Assembly: GCA_917880725.1 (NCBI GenBank)
Contig: OU862883.1
Coordinates: 23,545,005 to 23,609,004 of the forward strand
Origin: Selenia dentaria
Taxonomy: Eukaryota > Arthropoda > Insecta > Lepidoptera > Geometridae
Reading direction: 5' to 3'
Length of the DNA: 64,000 nucleotides
In this document: positions 24,001 to 32,162 of the stretch, piece after piece
Position numbering within the stretch: position 1 is the first letter of the stretch
Layout of the letters: the number at the start of each line of letters is the position of its first letter
Position numbers and translations under genes: made by a program
The notes under the pieces: generated by a model
Seen by the model: only the letters and a program-made list of their open reading frames with translations
The model's database searches: none
Told to the model about the DNA's origin: nothing

Positions 24001-26942
24001 TCTACATTAAATTTTGTTAAAATATGAACCTATTACCTACCTATTATATAGCATGTGCTCCGCGGTTTCACACGCGTGGTAATAGATGATGATGATGTAT
24101 AGTATTCTATGTCCTTCCTTTAAATGTAATCTATCTCCTTGCTACATTTAATTGTTAAAAGTTTAGGCAAGATAAGGTATCAAAATTACAGAGACAGCTA
24201 GAGTCACAAACGTAAAATAAACACGGCGTATGGATTCACCTCTTCTCTCAAGAATCATTTTTGATAATTGACGTCAGATACGGACTCTAAGATAGATACT
24301 AAAATGCGAGGAACAGAGAGATCACAACCAAGCAAGCTTATGTTCTACGACTATCGAAAACTGTAATAAATAAACTGATTTGTAAGTAAGGCCGGATCAA
24401 CTCGTTCAAAAAAGATATCTACTGCTTTTCTACTGACTTCCAAAAATGAGGAGGTACTCAATTCGACTGTATTTTTTTTAATGTTTGTTACCTCATAACT
24501 TGCGATTGGGTAAACCAACTCTCATATTTGTTTGAAAGCTGGTGCTTCCCGTGTAGTCCCATATAAATTTCATCAAATTTTAAGTTACACTCCAATAACT
24601 GAATAGAATGGAAGTCGGTATTAAATATTTCAAATTGTACTTGTAAAGTATAAGCACAAGGTACAATATTAGTTAGGTACATGTTTGACTTCCAGAAATC
24701 ACTTTTGAACGTCTCATTCTCTCATCTTTAGAGATGGACTACTTCTTACTAGAATGAAATCAAAAGTATTTACGCTAGTTATATATTACCAGGTGATGGA
24801 TGACGATGCTGATGATGAAAAAGTATCCTATAATATGTTATTCCAGCGCCTCATACATACAAACGATTCCATCGTTTTTTGAAAATTAATATATAAAAAA
24901 TTAAAATGTATTATAATTATTATTTATTTATTTATTTTTATTTATTAATTATGTTTCAGATATTTTGCTCGCCTGATAAAGTGGAATGGGTACAGAATAC
25001 GTACGGCATCCCAGCAAACGCCATCATTGGTGGATTTACAGCGCTCGGGCCATCTGGAGACCCTTTATACGTCGGCAGAGCTGTTCAAGGATCTTACCTG
25101 ACATCGGGAATGGTATACACAACATAGCTCATACGTAAAAAGATACCTTAATATAGCTGAGAAAAGTTAGGACGTTTTGACGCACTTCACTTTGTCGCTT
25201 TTGAACAATAGATTATCAAACGAAGGAGCATTGTACGGTGAACAGAGATTTGTCTGGTGGTAATGATTTATTTAACCAAACAAATTATGTAATGTTCCAT
25301 AATAATGCAGTTTTATTGCAGTGAATTGGTCCACGGTTGAAACAAAAAAGAAATGAAACTGCGTCGGCTCAATGTAGAATTCCATGCAGGGTTTTCAAAT
25401 TCTGTTCAGACTGAATCAGGGGACGCCTTCTTTGAAATTATGCGGCTGTATTAACGTACTAATTTTATTTCTCCTTCACCTGCTGGATGTTGATCCACGT
25501 AACAAGAGGGAAGTAAAATTGTACTCAATAATAATTACATACTTTTTTGACTTGGCGACGTAACCAATCAACAAGTTAAGAAACGCTTGCTGCAGTCAGG
25601 AGTTGAATGGGTGACCGATAGTGGCATTATACAACTGAGCGCTTCCGTGCTTCGGAGTGCACGTTAAGTCGTGGGTCCCGGTTGATTGCCTAAGGACAAC
25701 AGCCGTTAGACTATGTAAGATTTCAGGCGGCCTGAAGGCGGCAGCAGCGGGTTGGCCACTAGCCTATCCACCAAGCTGAACTGGACCCGCGTGGTGATTT
25801 TGGCTCAACTCTTGTTATAAATAAGGCTCGAGTCCTAGCAGTGGGAGCATAATCATCATGATCCAGTATCTAAGCCGTAGGACGTCCACTGCTGATCATA
25901 GGCCTCCCACCAAATTTCCAAAAGGACCGGTTATAAGCGGCTTGCATCTAACGTCTTCCTGCTACCTTTATCAGGTCGTCTGTCCACCTTGTCGGTGGAC
26001 GATTTACGCTGTGCTTGCCGGTTCTTGGTCACCACTCCAGAAATTGGTTATATGTTCTGTGTGCTATGTGGCTTGCCCACTGCCACTTCAACTGGCTTTT
26101 CTTCTGGGCTATGTTGGGGACTTTCGTTGTACTACGGATCTCCTCATTTCTGATTCGATCGCGTAGAGACACCCCGAGCATAGCCCTCTCCATAGGTCTT
26201 TCAGCGACTTTGAGCTTGTCAATAGTAAGAGACAACGTTTGTGCACGTACAAATGTAATAATTATAATGATTGGCACAATATACTATCGTCAATTGTGAT
26301 TATTATTATGTAATCATAACATTTTGGGGAACAATTTCTATTGTCATAAGTCTCAGTTGTAAAATCAATCTAATAATAATATTAAAAAGTAATGTAATCC
26401 ATAGGAACGGTAAGGACGGTAAAGTAAATTTTTAGACACAATAACCGACTTCTTAACAATACTTATATTTTACAAGTTTTAACTACAAGGTTTTTTAAAA
26501 GCACAGATGTAATTTACTATATAGGGCTACCTCTGAAGTATAACCCAAAAAGAATTGGTATAACCTACCGAACAAAAGAGCGTCACCAAGCTCATTTTTT
26601 TATTTGGCGGAGAAATTGCGTAACATACAGTCGCATTGTTAACCTCCTCCTTTTTTGAAGTCAGATAATTATTAAGTTTTAATATTATGTTGCATGTGCG
26701 TTGACGCGGGCATGGGTGAAAACACGTAAGAGAAAATGAGAAACGCAGCATGTGGCAACTCTTTCCGTCTTAGTGATCCAGTATTTTATCATGTGCTATT
26801 CAATATACATAAAGTTTTTGATACTTCAGTCATTCATACAATATGTTTTTTTTATTAACAGGTGTGGAACAACGTGCTTTACATCCCCTATAATGGAGGA
26901 TCACACCAACATACGAGTTTTGAAGTTCTGTGTAGAGTATAA
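14740..26942 (+). CDS. Secreted Ig-DM9 protein, gene A (ten exons)
   Basis: Exons 14740-15022, 16111-16235, 17933-18080, 19534-19664, 20301-20448, 20899-21032, 22089-22236, 23030-23241, 24960-25112 and 26862-26942 join in frame (1563 nt, 520 residues plus TAA). All introns are GT-AG. Domains: signal peptide 1-18; charged helical segment 19-85 with Cys86-Cys87; I-set Ig1 (95-186), Ig2 (186-279), Ig3 (279-372); DM9 repeats about 383-446 and 448-518. There is no membrane segment after the DM9s, so it is predicted to be secreted. DM9 domains in other invertebrates include mannose-binding lectins; Ig arrays serve recognition or adhesion. I know no named gene with this order and give no symbol. An immune role is inference. 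Confidence 0.85.
16111..18080 (+). CDS. Gene A exons 2-3: Ig domain 1
   Basis: Exon 2 (16111-16235) and exon 3 (17933-18080) encode residues 95-185. I-set hallmarks: Cys117, Trp130 (AIQWQYG), and DSGVYTC ending at Cys167. Also KPTPAIQW before the split and RYRLMPDGGLEI after it. The intron inside the domain is phase 0, just after the C strand; the flanking introns are phase 1. Exon 2 and exon 3 match those of gene B almost exactly. Confidence 0.88.
16307..16510 (+). mobile_element. Helitron-like fragment in intron 2
   Basis: It begins 'actagctgcgctccgcagtt' and runs through the usual 'gtttattcgttacaaacata' segment. The same element lies at the same place in gene B (about 44320-44460), so it predates the A/B duplication. 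Confidence 0.65.
16511..17640. other. Intron 2 of gene A, nothing recognised
   Basis: Intronic sequence without a recognisable gene or element. A (TA)n run lies at about 17563-17582. Confidence 0.45.
17684..17880. repeat. Dispersed repeat shared with 39725-39905
   Basis: About 190 bp ('cagccgtgcgattctctaag', 'acgagatgacaagaaacg', 'aagtatttgacatcggtgag') recur near-identically at 39725-39905, outside the gene. Open frames of 88 and 124 residues cross it, but only part of the second is real coding (exon 3). Element type unknown. Confidence 0.65.
18280..18788 (-). mobile_element. hAT transposon remnant with 8-bp TSD
   Basis: Terminal inverted repeats CAGGGGTCGGCAAC and GTTGCCGACCCCTG bound a 509-bp element flanked by the 8-bp duplication GCTTAGAA (18272-18279 and 18789-18796). 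The antisense frame at 18369-18608 holds FDSTYLCEQSFSILNYRIKK, typical of the C-terminal dimerisation end of hAT transposases. Most of the transposase is missing. The empty site exists in gene B at about 46760-46780. Confidence 0.93.
18369..18608 (-). pseudogene. hAT transposase C-terminal remnant
   Basis: 79 residues. Residues about 25-50 (TMFDSTYLCEQSFSILNYR, then HYSRLVDA) match the conserved C-terminus of hAT-family transposases. The DDE core and zinc finger are absent, so it is inactive. Confidence 0.8.
18905..19010 (-). mobile_element. RTE LINE fragment, antisense
   Basis: The sequence 'catcatcatcacagaagtag' followed by 'gacatccac' and 'aaccggttagaagaggcctg' is the reverse complement of an RTE 3' end. 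Diverged equivalents lie at about 47237-47350 and 54000-54100 in gene B, so it belongs to the ancestral intron. Confidence 0.6.
19534..20448 (+). CDS. Gene A exons 4-5: Ig domain 2
   Basis: Exon 4 (19534-19664) and exon 5 (20301-20448) encode residues 186-278. Cys211, Trp223 (KITWNFG) and DSGTYTC ending at Cys260 mark an I-set fold. This is the module that is present in four copies in gene B. The acceptor is ACTTTCAG|AA and the donor after exon 5 is AAAG|GTAGGT. The intron carries a SINE-like block (about 19985-20150) shared with all B copies. Confidence 0.87.
20899..22236 (+). CDS. Gene A exons 6-7: Ig domain 3
   Basis: Exon 6 (20899-21032) and exon 7 (22089-22236) encode residues 279-372. 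Cys305, Trp317 (KITWSFGG) and DTGVYTC ending at Cys354 are present. The module is more diverged from Ig2 than the B copies are from each other, so it is an older duplication. The exon ends in phase 1 with T and completes a Trp codon with exon 8. Confidence 0.86.
23030..23241 (+). CDS. Gene A exon 8: linker and DM9 repeat 1
   Basis: Residues 373-443. After a Ser/Thr/Ala-rich linker, the DM9 pattern appears: LWVIRARHGTGLIPGKY, then ASYAMDGTEHNTSEFE. The usual 'YVGRA' is altered to 'WVIRA'. The exon ends in phase 0 before the 'IFC' that completes the repeat in exon 9. Confidence 0.82.
23298..23990 (-). mobile_element. LINE 3' fragment in intron 8, antisense
   Basis: The minus-strand frame 23476-23940 (154 residues) is the C-terminal part of a non-LTR reverse transcriptase: FKAYCQTCYCSSLWTAYTQK, SLNALRVQYNNAFKMLMRLP, and a tail RTRASSNTILKAV. 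The 3' UTR runs down to about 23298. No RT catalytic motif is included, so the copy is 5' truncated. Confidence 0.78.
23476..23940 (-). pseudogene. Non-LTR reverse transcriptase C-terminal fragment
   Basis: Similar in pattern to the region downstream of the thumb in Jockey/CR1-type elements (conserved 'LF.AYC.T.Y..SLW' and 'L.V.YNNAF..L..LPR'). The element has no upstream palm domain within the window, so it is non-functional. Confidence 0.75.
24050..24110 (+). mobile_element. Helitron-like core fragment
   Basis: A short piece with 'gctccgcggtttcacacgcg' and a following GATGATGAT stretch, in intron 8 of gene A. Confidence 0.45.
24960..25112 (+). CDS. Gene A exon 9: DM9 repeat 2, first part
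   Basis: Residues 444-494 begin by finishing repeat 1 (IFCS) and then give the best DM9 match in the protein: VEWVQNTYGIPANAIIGGF, then GDPLYVGRAVQGSYLTSGM. The acceptor is TTTCAG|ATA and the donor ATG|GTATAC. Both flanking introns are phase 0. Confidence 0.85.
25560..25830 (+). mobile_element. SINE-like repeat with 5S-like motif
   Basis: The segment 'gaatgggtgaccgatagtgg' resembles the box C region of 5S rRNA. It is followed by 'cacgttaagtcgtgggtccc' and 'ggacccgcgtggtgattt', which I recognise as a widespread lepidopteran short repeat. It is not a functional 5S gene. It lies in intron 9 of gene A. Confidence 0.55.
25855..26240 (-). mobile_element. 5'-truncated RTE LINE, antisense
   Basis: The reverse complement of the RTE 3' region: 'ccgtaggacgtccactgctg' at the start, then the complement of the codons for ERAMLGVSLRDRIRNEEIR near 26130-26200. 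It is inserted in intron 9 of gene A. Confidence 0.8.
26862..26942 (+). CDS. Gene A exon 10: end of DM9 repeat 2 and stop
   Basis: Residues 495-520 (VWNNVLYIPYNGGSH, then SFEVLCRV) complete the second DM9 repeat and end at TAA. The acceptor is TTATTAACAG|GTG and joins in phase 0 to exon 9. The 3' part of the exon is the first unit of a tandem repeat. Confidence 0.85.
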   Translation: MWNNVLYIPYNGGSHQHTSFEVLCRV

Positions 26943-27287
26943 TTATTGTCCCATTATAAAGAGCATTATTTATCATTTTGATTTGACTAAGCAATGATTT
27001 AGGAATTATTGTTTATATTTAAAATAATTGTATGTTACTTAAAGAATCATACCAGCATAGGAGTTTAGAAGTTTTGTTTTAAGCATAATTATTGTCCTGA
27101 TAAGATAAGCATTATTTATCATGTTGATTTGACTAAACAATGATTTAGGAATTATTATTTATATATAAAATAATTGTATGTTAGTTAAAGGATCATACCA
27201 GCATACGAATTATGAAGTTCTGTTGAGAGCATAATTATTGTCTCGTTATGAAGAGCATTGTTTATCACGTTGATTTGACTAAGGAAT
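26898..27287 (+). repeat. 146-bp tandem repeat containing the last codons of gene A
   Basis: Units begin at 26898, 27044 and 27190 (spacing 146 and 146 bp); the third is incomplete. Each unit starts with the last 15 codons of gene A and continues into the 3' UTR ('aataattgtatgttacttaa', 'tttatcattttgatttgact' and variants). Unit 3 could still encode a DM9-like end (NYEVLLRA and stop); unit 2 has an earlier stop. Confidence 0.88.
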
Positions 27288-27354
27288 TATATAAAAATAT
27301 AAATAATAATTCCTTAATTAATCCAATCATTTTATGTTATACATAAAATTGCAA

Positions 27355-27360
27355 AATAAA
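27355..27360 (+). promoter_or_regulatory. Candidate polyadenylation signal of gene A
   Basis: AATAAA about 410 bases after the stop codon, just after the 146-bp repeat array. AATAAA-like strings are common in this AT-rich DNA, so the choice is tentative. Confidence 0.35.
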
Positions 27361-27394
27361 GTATTATGTATATATTTTCTTTTATTTTATGTCC

Positions 27395-27500
27395 TGAATC
27401 CTGATTTGAGATGACCTGCCTTCGAAGCGACAGATCTAAGGTTCGATTCCTGGCCAGGGCAAATATTTGCGATATAAGCGGATATATTTGTACTCGGGTC
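27395..27500 (+). mobile_element. tRNA-derived SINE fragment
   Basis: A B-box-like GGTTCGATTCC (27432) preceded by 'gagatgacctgccttcgaag' and followed by 'tggccagggcaaatatttgc', a pattern common in lepidopteran SINEs. Downstream sequence to about 27780 has no recognised gene. Confidence 0.5.
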
Positions 27501-27894
27501 TTGGATGTTGTCATGTGTAAGTCCATGCGTCCCACGACATGGGCATGGAATTTAAGTGCGAGGGTGTTAGTTTGTGGACGCTTAAAAAGTGATAAGAAAT
27601 AATAACTTTAATAAGTAACCGCAACCTTTGCGGCGACCGATCGGGGAGTGGTGAAACTGTGGTCCCCGATTCTTCCTGTGGTTAAAGTGACTAGAGAAAG
27701 ACCCTAGAGCTTGCGTTAATTGTCTGTTCGGGGATGAAGACACAAAAACAAGTGCCAAAAAGCCCCAAGGGTAGAAGGACATGACAACGAAACCAGCGAA
27801 TTAAATTTAGACAACAAAACTGAAAATTTTAGAAAATTATACGAGCATAAAAGTAAAATCTGAGAAGTGTAGCAACATCTCAAACTAATCTATA

Positions 27895-28090
27895 ATAAAA
27901 CTAGCTGCGCTCCGCGGTTTCACCCGCGTGGTGATGGATGATGTTGATGAATCAAAAATAGTGTATGTTACTCAGGCATAATGTAGCTTTCTACTGCTGA
28001 AATATTTTTTTTAATTGGCTTAGTAGTTTTTGTGTTTCCATTACAAACAAACAAACAATGAAATCTTTGTTTTTTATTTTTAGGATTAAA
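27895..28090 (+). mobile_element. Helitron-like (Lep1-type) fragment
   Basis: It begins 'ctagctgcgctccgcggttt' with 'cacccgcgtggtgatggatg' and reaches the 'cattacaaacaaacaaacaa' segment before a final TTTTTAGG. It lacks Rep or helicase genes, as for all such non-autonomous fragments here. Confidence 0.7.
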
Positions 28091-28334
28091 TACTAAGGTA
28101 CGAATAATGTTGTTTAGTCTGCACCGGCGTTACTATTGCATATTTAAACGTGAAAAAGTCAAAGACCTTACACTTACTAATAAGTATAATTACTTATAAG
28201 TATAAGGTCTTTGGAAAAAGTAGTTATTATGACAACCGTAATGTTGCAATTTTTTTTTTACAATGGATGTCGCTCCGTTCCCATACGACGGTTAAAATCA
28301 GATAAAGAGTTAAAGTTCGATGCTCGGACCTCGA

Positions 28335-28407
28335 GCCTCGGTGGCCTAGTGGTCATGACGTCTGACACGGATTGTCGGAAGACACGGGTTCGAATCCCGT
28401 CCGAGGA
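28335..28407 (+). mobile_element. tRNA-like SINE head
   Basis: A cloverleaf-like sequence: acceptor CCTCGG/CCGAGG, A-box-like 'ggtggcctagtggtc', a 7-base anticodon loop ACGGATT, and a perfect T arm ACGGG-TTCGAAT-CCCGT. The D arm pairs poorly and position 33 is C instead of U, so it is more likely a SINE head than a working tRNA gene. Confidence 0.55.
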
Positions 28408-28599
28408 TGTGAATTTTTCTCCAAAAAACTGCATTATTAGTTTATGTAGTATAATTAGCAATATGTAGTATCGCTAAGCAGGCTTTAGTGCTTTAGAAAA
28501 GTAATAATATAACTGTAATAGTTGACATAAAATAAATAAAAGCCTTCAATCTCCTACAAAAATCTAACATAGTTGGCTTATTTAATTCTATCTTACACT

Positions 28600-29000
28600 A
28601 TAATGTATCGCCTCTGCGACGAAGGCCTCCCCTAAATCTTTCCACTCTACTCTTTCTCTTGCCTTCCTCATCCAGTCGGGTCCGATTATCTAATAAAATA
28701 TGTCCCTCCATCTTTTCCTCTGCTATCCTTGGTTTTCTTTTTCCGTCCAGAGATATCCACCCTGTAACCTTTTTTGTCCATCATTCGTTATTTAGTCAGC
28801 AGACATGCCCTCCCATGTCTATTTCAATAGTCTTATCCTTTGTGTTACATCTGGTGCTTTAGTTCTCTTTCGTATTGTTTTATTACTTACATTGTCTGAA
28901 GTTTTGATTCCTAAAATGCTTGTATCCATCTTTTGCTGGCAAATTGCAATTTTCCCTTCGTGTTTTTTCCTGGCGAACATGCCTGGCAACCATATATTAT
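28600..29000 (-). mobile_element. RTE-type LINE C-terminal fragment, antisense
   Basis: The reverse complement encodes an RTE-like end (RVERFRGGLRRRGDTL in one frame, WKDLGEAFVAEAIHY in another) preceded by ISLDGKRKPRIAEEKMEGH. Frames are broken and the match is weak. Confidence 0.45.
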
Positions 29001-29079
29001 GTTAAGCACGGTAATAGTTGACATATGGCACTGCAAGCTTTTTTGTACGAGTTATTAATATCCTCTAATCAAAACCCTG

Positions 29080-30440
29080 GGATTAAGGCATAGAATCCGA
29101 CATTTTCTGGATTGGCAGATACCCTAGGAGCAGGCAGGCTTTGTAAAAGGTAAAGGGACTCGTGAACAAATTTTCAACGTTCGTCAACTAGTTGAGAAAT
29201 CATACGAATTCAATACAATTTTGATGTGTTTTATTGAGTATAGCAACAAAGCCTTCGATTATGTTGACTGTCTCTGGAAGTCTCTGGAAAGTACTTTTAG
29301 AATTTGGAGTTCCTGCACATCTTGTAGCTCTTATTAAATCCCTATACTTTACCAACGTGGTAAACTTTAGGGTATATATATTTACTTTAGCGTTTTTTTT
29401 TTTCATCGTCATTACCATCATCATCATCGTCCATCTCAACGCGGGTGAAATCGTAATAAGATGATAACATAATTATCAATACATATGTAAGCATTATCTT
29501 TTAGGGTGGATAAATCCATGTCAGAAGCATTTAGGTTCAGGAAAGGCGTAAGATAGGGATGCGTATTGTCATCTATTCTTTTCAATATTTATGAAGAGTA
29601 TATTATCAGGCGGATTTGCGAAGGCTGGCATGGTGGAGTCACAATAGGCGGCACCAAAATTTCAAATCTCAGATATGCCAACGACACCACTCTCCTGGCA
29701 GCCACTGAAGCTGAAATGGTAAATCTCCTAATCAAAAGAATGGAAGGCGTCAGTCTAGAAATGGGCCTTAAAATCACTCCAAAACCAAGTAAACCGTGCT
29801 AACAAACTGGAGTTCACCGGTGCTCTTAAACTAGAAACTGCTACTGATTTTATTTATCTGGGCTCCAGTATAAGTAACACCGGCTCCTGTAAAAGAGAAA
29901 TTAGACGACGTATACGGATGGCCTGAAAGTCTGGAGAGATCGCAACATATCTCGCAGGACGAAAGTTAAACTAGTCTATACATTGATATTTTCAATTTTC
30001 AGTTACAGTGCTGAAACCTGGTGCTTAAAGAAGACAGATCGCAACCGTATCGATGCTTCTGAAATGTGGACGTGGAGAAAAATGCTTCAAATCCCATGGA
30101 CTGCCTTTTGAACCAATGTGTCCATCCTGCGAGAACTGAAAATTAAGACCAGACTTTCTACTACCTGTCTTCGTAGAATACTAGAATTCTTCGGTCATAT
30201 AGGCAGGAAAGAGGGTCACAACCTAGAAAAACTAATAGTTACGGGCAACGTCGAAGGAAAACGATCAAGAGGGCGCAGCCCTTTAAGGTGGTCTGACCAC
30301 ATCCCCTCTGCTCTGAACACAAATCTTCATAAGGCGCTTCACGATGCAAACAATAGAAACAGATGGCGAAGCTTAGTCAGAGTTAATATTATTCAGAAGG
30401 GGAATCACGACCCCAGTAATGAGGAGAACGACGCGACGAC
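29080..30440 (+). mobile_element. RTE-like LINE relic
   Basis: Reverse transcriptase pieces in order: QAGFVKGKGTREQIFNVRQL (about 29130), ILMCFIEYSNKAFDYVDC, LEFGVPAHLVALIKSLY, an interruption at about 29370-29500 containing a Helitron-like antisense core, then a palm fragment (29566-29802) with motif C changed to YANDT, and a C-terminal part (30118-30450) with FFGHIGRKEGHNLEKLIVTG and RSRGRSPLRWSDHI. The tail is (GAC)n. Several stops mark it as dead. Confidence 0.8.
29566..29802 (+). pseudogene. Reverse transcriptase fragment with mutated catalytic motif
   Basis: 78 residues, SSILFNIYEEYIIRRI to GVSLEMGLKI, including LRYANDTTLLA where YADDT is expected. Loss of the first catalytic Asp of motif C would abolish activity even without the surrounding stops. 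Confidence 0.75.
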
Positions 30441-30537
30441 GACGACGACGATAATACTACATCACTTTGCTCTATTATCAATAATTTCGGCAGCTTATTC
30501 GCATAAGAAATTTTCGGTTATACAATTGCATATGTAA
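30118..30537 (+). pseudogene. LINE C-terminal domain fragment
   Basis: 139 residues; the first 105 (LRELKIKTRLSTTCLRRILE, GNVEGKRSRGRSPLRWSDHI, RNRWRSLV) match the region after RT in RTE-like elements. The remainder after the Asp/Asn/Thr run is read-through of the GAC-rich tail. Confidence 0.75.
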
Positions 30538-30540
30538 ACA

Positions 30541-31339
30541 TGAAAAAGCATGTATTTTGACAACAACAAACATTAAAATTCAGACATATGGTATTGCTGA
30601 TATTTTTTGTAGGCTTTGTAACGTTATAGATTACCTACACTGATTAGATTACCTAGAAGAAGGCCTACTAGTTAACTAGTAAATAAAAAGGAACATTAGA
30701 AATAAATAAAGTTATAATAATACATACAGTTATAAAGAATACATGACCTGGTTGAATCACACTTCACTCCACACGTTCCATCAAAGGTTCCAGATAGCTT
30801 CTGGCTTTGTTGGAACCTTCAGTTCTGGGTTCAGAGAACACGGGGTACTTTTAATACGAGTAGCTTGTTTTGTATATTAGAGCGAGAGTACTCGTCAAAC
30901 CAATACCCTCGATTTGTTATTAATTAACACAAATGAAAATATCATATCCAAGTCCTGACTTCAGGAATGTAATTGTGGTTTTAAACATTAGCCCTGGGTC
31001 TAATTTAGAGTCTATACTTAATGTTCTACTGAATTTACACACTTATGTATGTACGCCCGATGAAATAAAACGGCGGATGGTTTGCGCGTACATGTTCGAC
31101 GGTTTAGCAAATGTTGGAGACAGGTACATGATTTAATGCATCAAAGGACGCACGACCAGACACAATAGAAATTTCATTCTTATAATGACATCGACCCTTG
31201 AAGGGATATACCAGGGATCCATTGATCGAGATTGGCTGCCACGCCATCGCCTCTAGTCCACTTTATATCGTCGGCCATTTTGCTGAAAATCAATGCGCAC
31301 TCTGCGCGATACGTCTACTTCGACCGACAGTCACTCAAG
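30541..31339. other. Non-coding, nothing recognised
   Basis: Small frames (30933-31136 and 31198-31434) show no similarity I recognise. A short repeat 'agaaatttcattcttataat' followed by 'gacatcgaccc' at about 31168-31198 recurs at about 37151-37181 and 62685-62711 and inverted at about 55318-55342, suggesting a small dispersed element. Confidence 0.45.
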
Positions 31340-31740
31340 CTTTTTTTCTCATTTTTTTTTGTTTTTTTTCCACCCGCGACCAGGATCGCCGCGTTGTACA
31401 CTCATGCCTGTACTTTGGGTGGGGCTACAAATAGAACCTTGAGTACCTCGCCCACAGCCGTTACCTGGGCCGGCCAGTAGACTCCTGCCCGCACCGTGTC
31501 TGGGACTACAATCGTGTGTGTGTGGATTACGTCGACTTCGACTGGGGCTGCGAAGAAGACCTCGGCCGGAGCCTACAATGCAATCGGGATCACAGCCCTG
31601 GACGGGTCTACAACCATTACCGGGGTTTCCTTGGGACGACGCTAAAGCTATCGAAGTAACGGCTGCGATGGGGTCGTCCGGGTCCCCCAAAATATGCCTT
31701 GGACGGCGACGGAGGGGATTTTTTCTCTAGAAGCCGAGGC
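31340..31740 (-). mobile_element. GC-rich retro-element fragment with oligo(A) end
   Basis: On the minus strand the GC-rich body ends in an A-rich run (plus-strand T run 31341-31370). About 245 bp (31378-31622) matches the start of the nested insert at 51457-52251, including 'cccggtaatggttgtagacc' and 'tttgtagccccacccaaagt' on the minus strand. The common frame encodes Val/Ala/Pro-rich sequence (IVVPDTVRAGVYW, LFVAPPKVQ). I do not recognise the family. Confidence 0.55.
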
Positions 31741-32147
31741 GAGCCTATATACAAGAGAGGGGGTTGAGGACGCGAGGTGGGTCCACCGCTCGTAACGTAC
31801 CTAGTTTACTTGATCACGCCATGATTGTCTCTTGCTCTTTATCATGCCGGCTCTCTCCCGCATCTTACGTAACACTTTTATCACATTTCAACATAATTAA
31901 TAATGTTTACAATTAGAATTTTAAAATTTTAGAACTAACAAGGATGTTATACAATACAATAGGGCCTAGTTAAATTTTGCTATAATTTCTTGTTTCGGCC
32001 CGAAATTCGACAAATATGTTTTCCTTTATTGCCATCTGGTTATGCAAAATTTGGTTGGTCTTCCTTGTTTACATGTCCAGGGCTTTTGACGACTGGACGA
32101 CAAGGAAGATCTTCTTAATTATAGTTACAAATTTGGGTCTAAATGGA
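31741..32147. other. Non-coding flank of the helicase LINE
   Basis: Nothing recognised. It is joined directly to the sequence after 33884 in the inferred pre-insertion state. Confidence 0.4.
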
Positions 32148-32162
32148 ATCGTGAACTATGTT

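Noticed and set aside
25560..25830. 5S rRNA gene
   Set aside because: Only a box-C-like motif is present; the rest does not fold as 5S and matches a dispersed short repeat.
30933..31136. 67-residue frame as a small gene
   Set aside because: No similarity, no splice or signal evidence, and surrounded by transposon remains.
31349..31730. Overlapping GC-rich frames on both strands as genes
   Set aside because: They come from base composition of a retro-element fragment; no start, splice or domain evidence.
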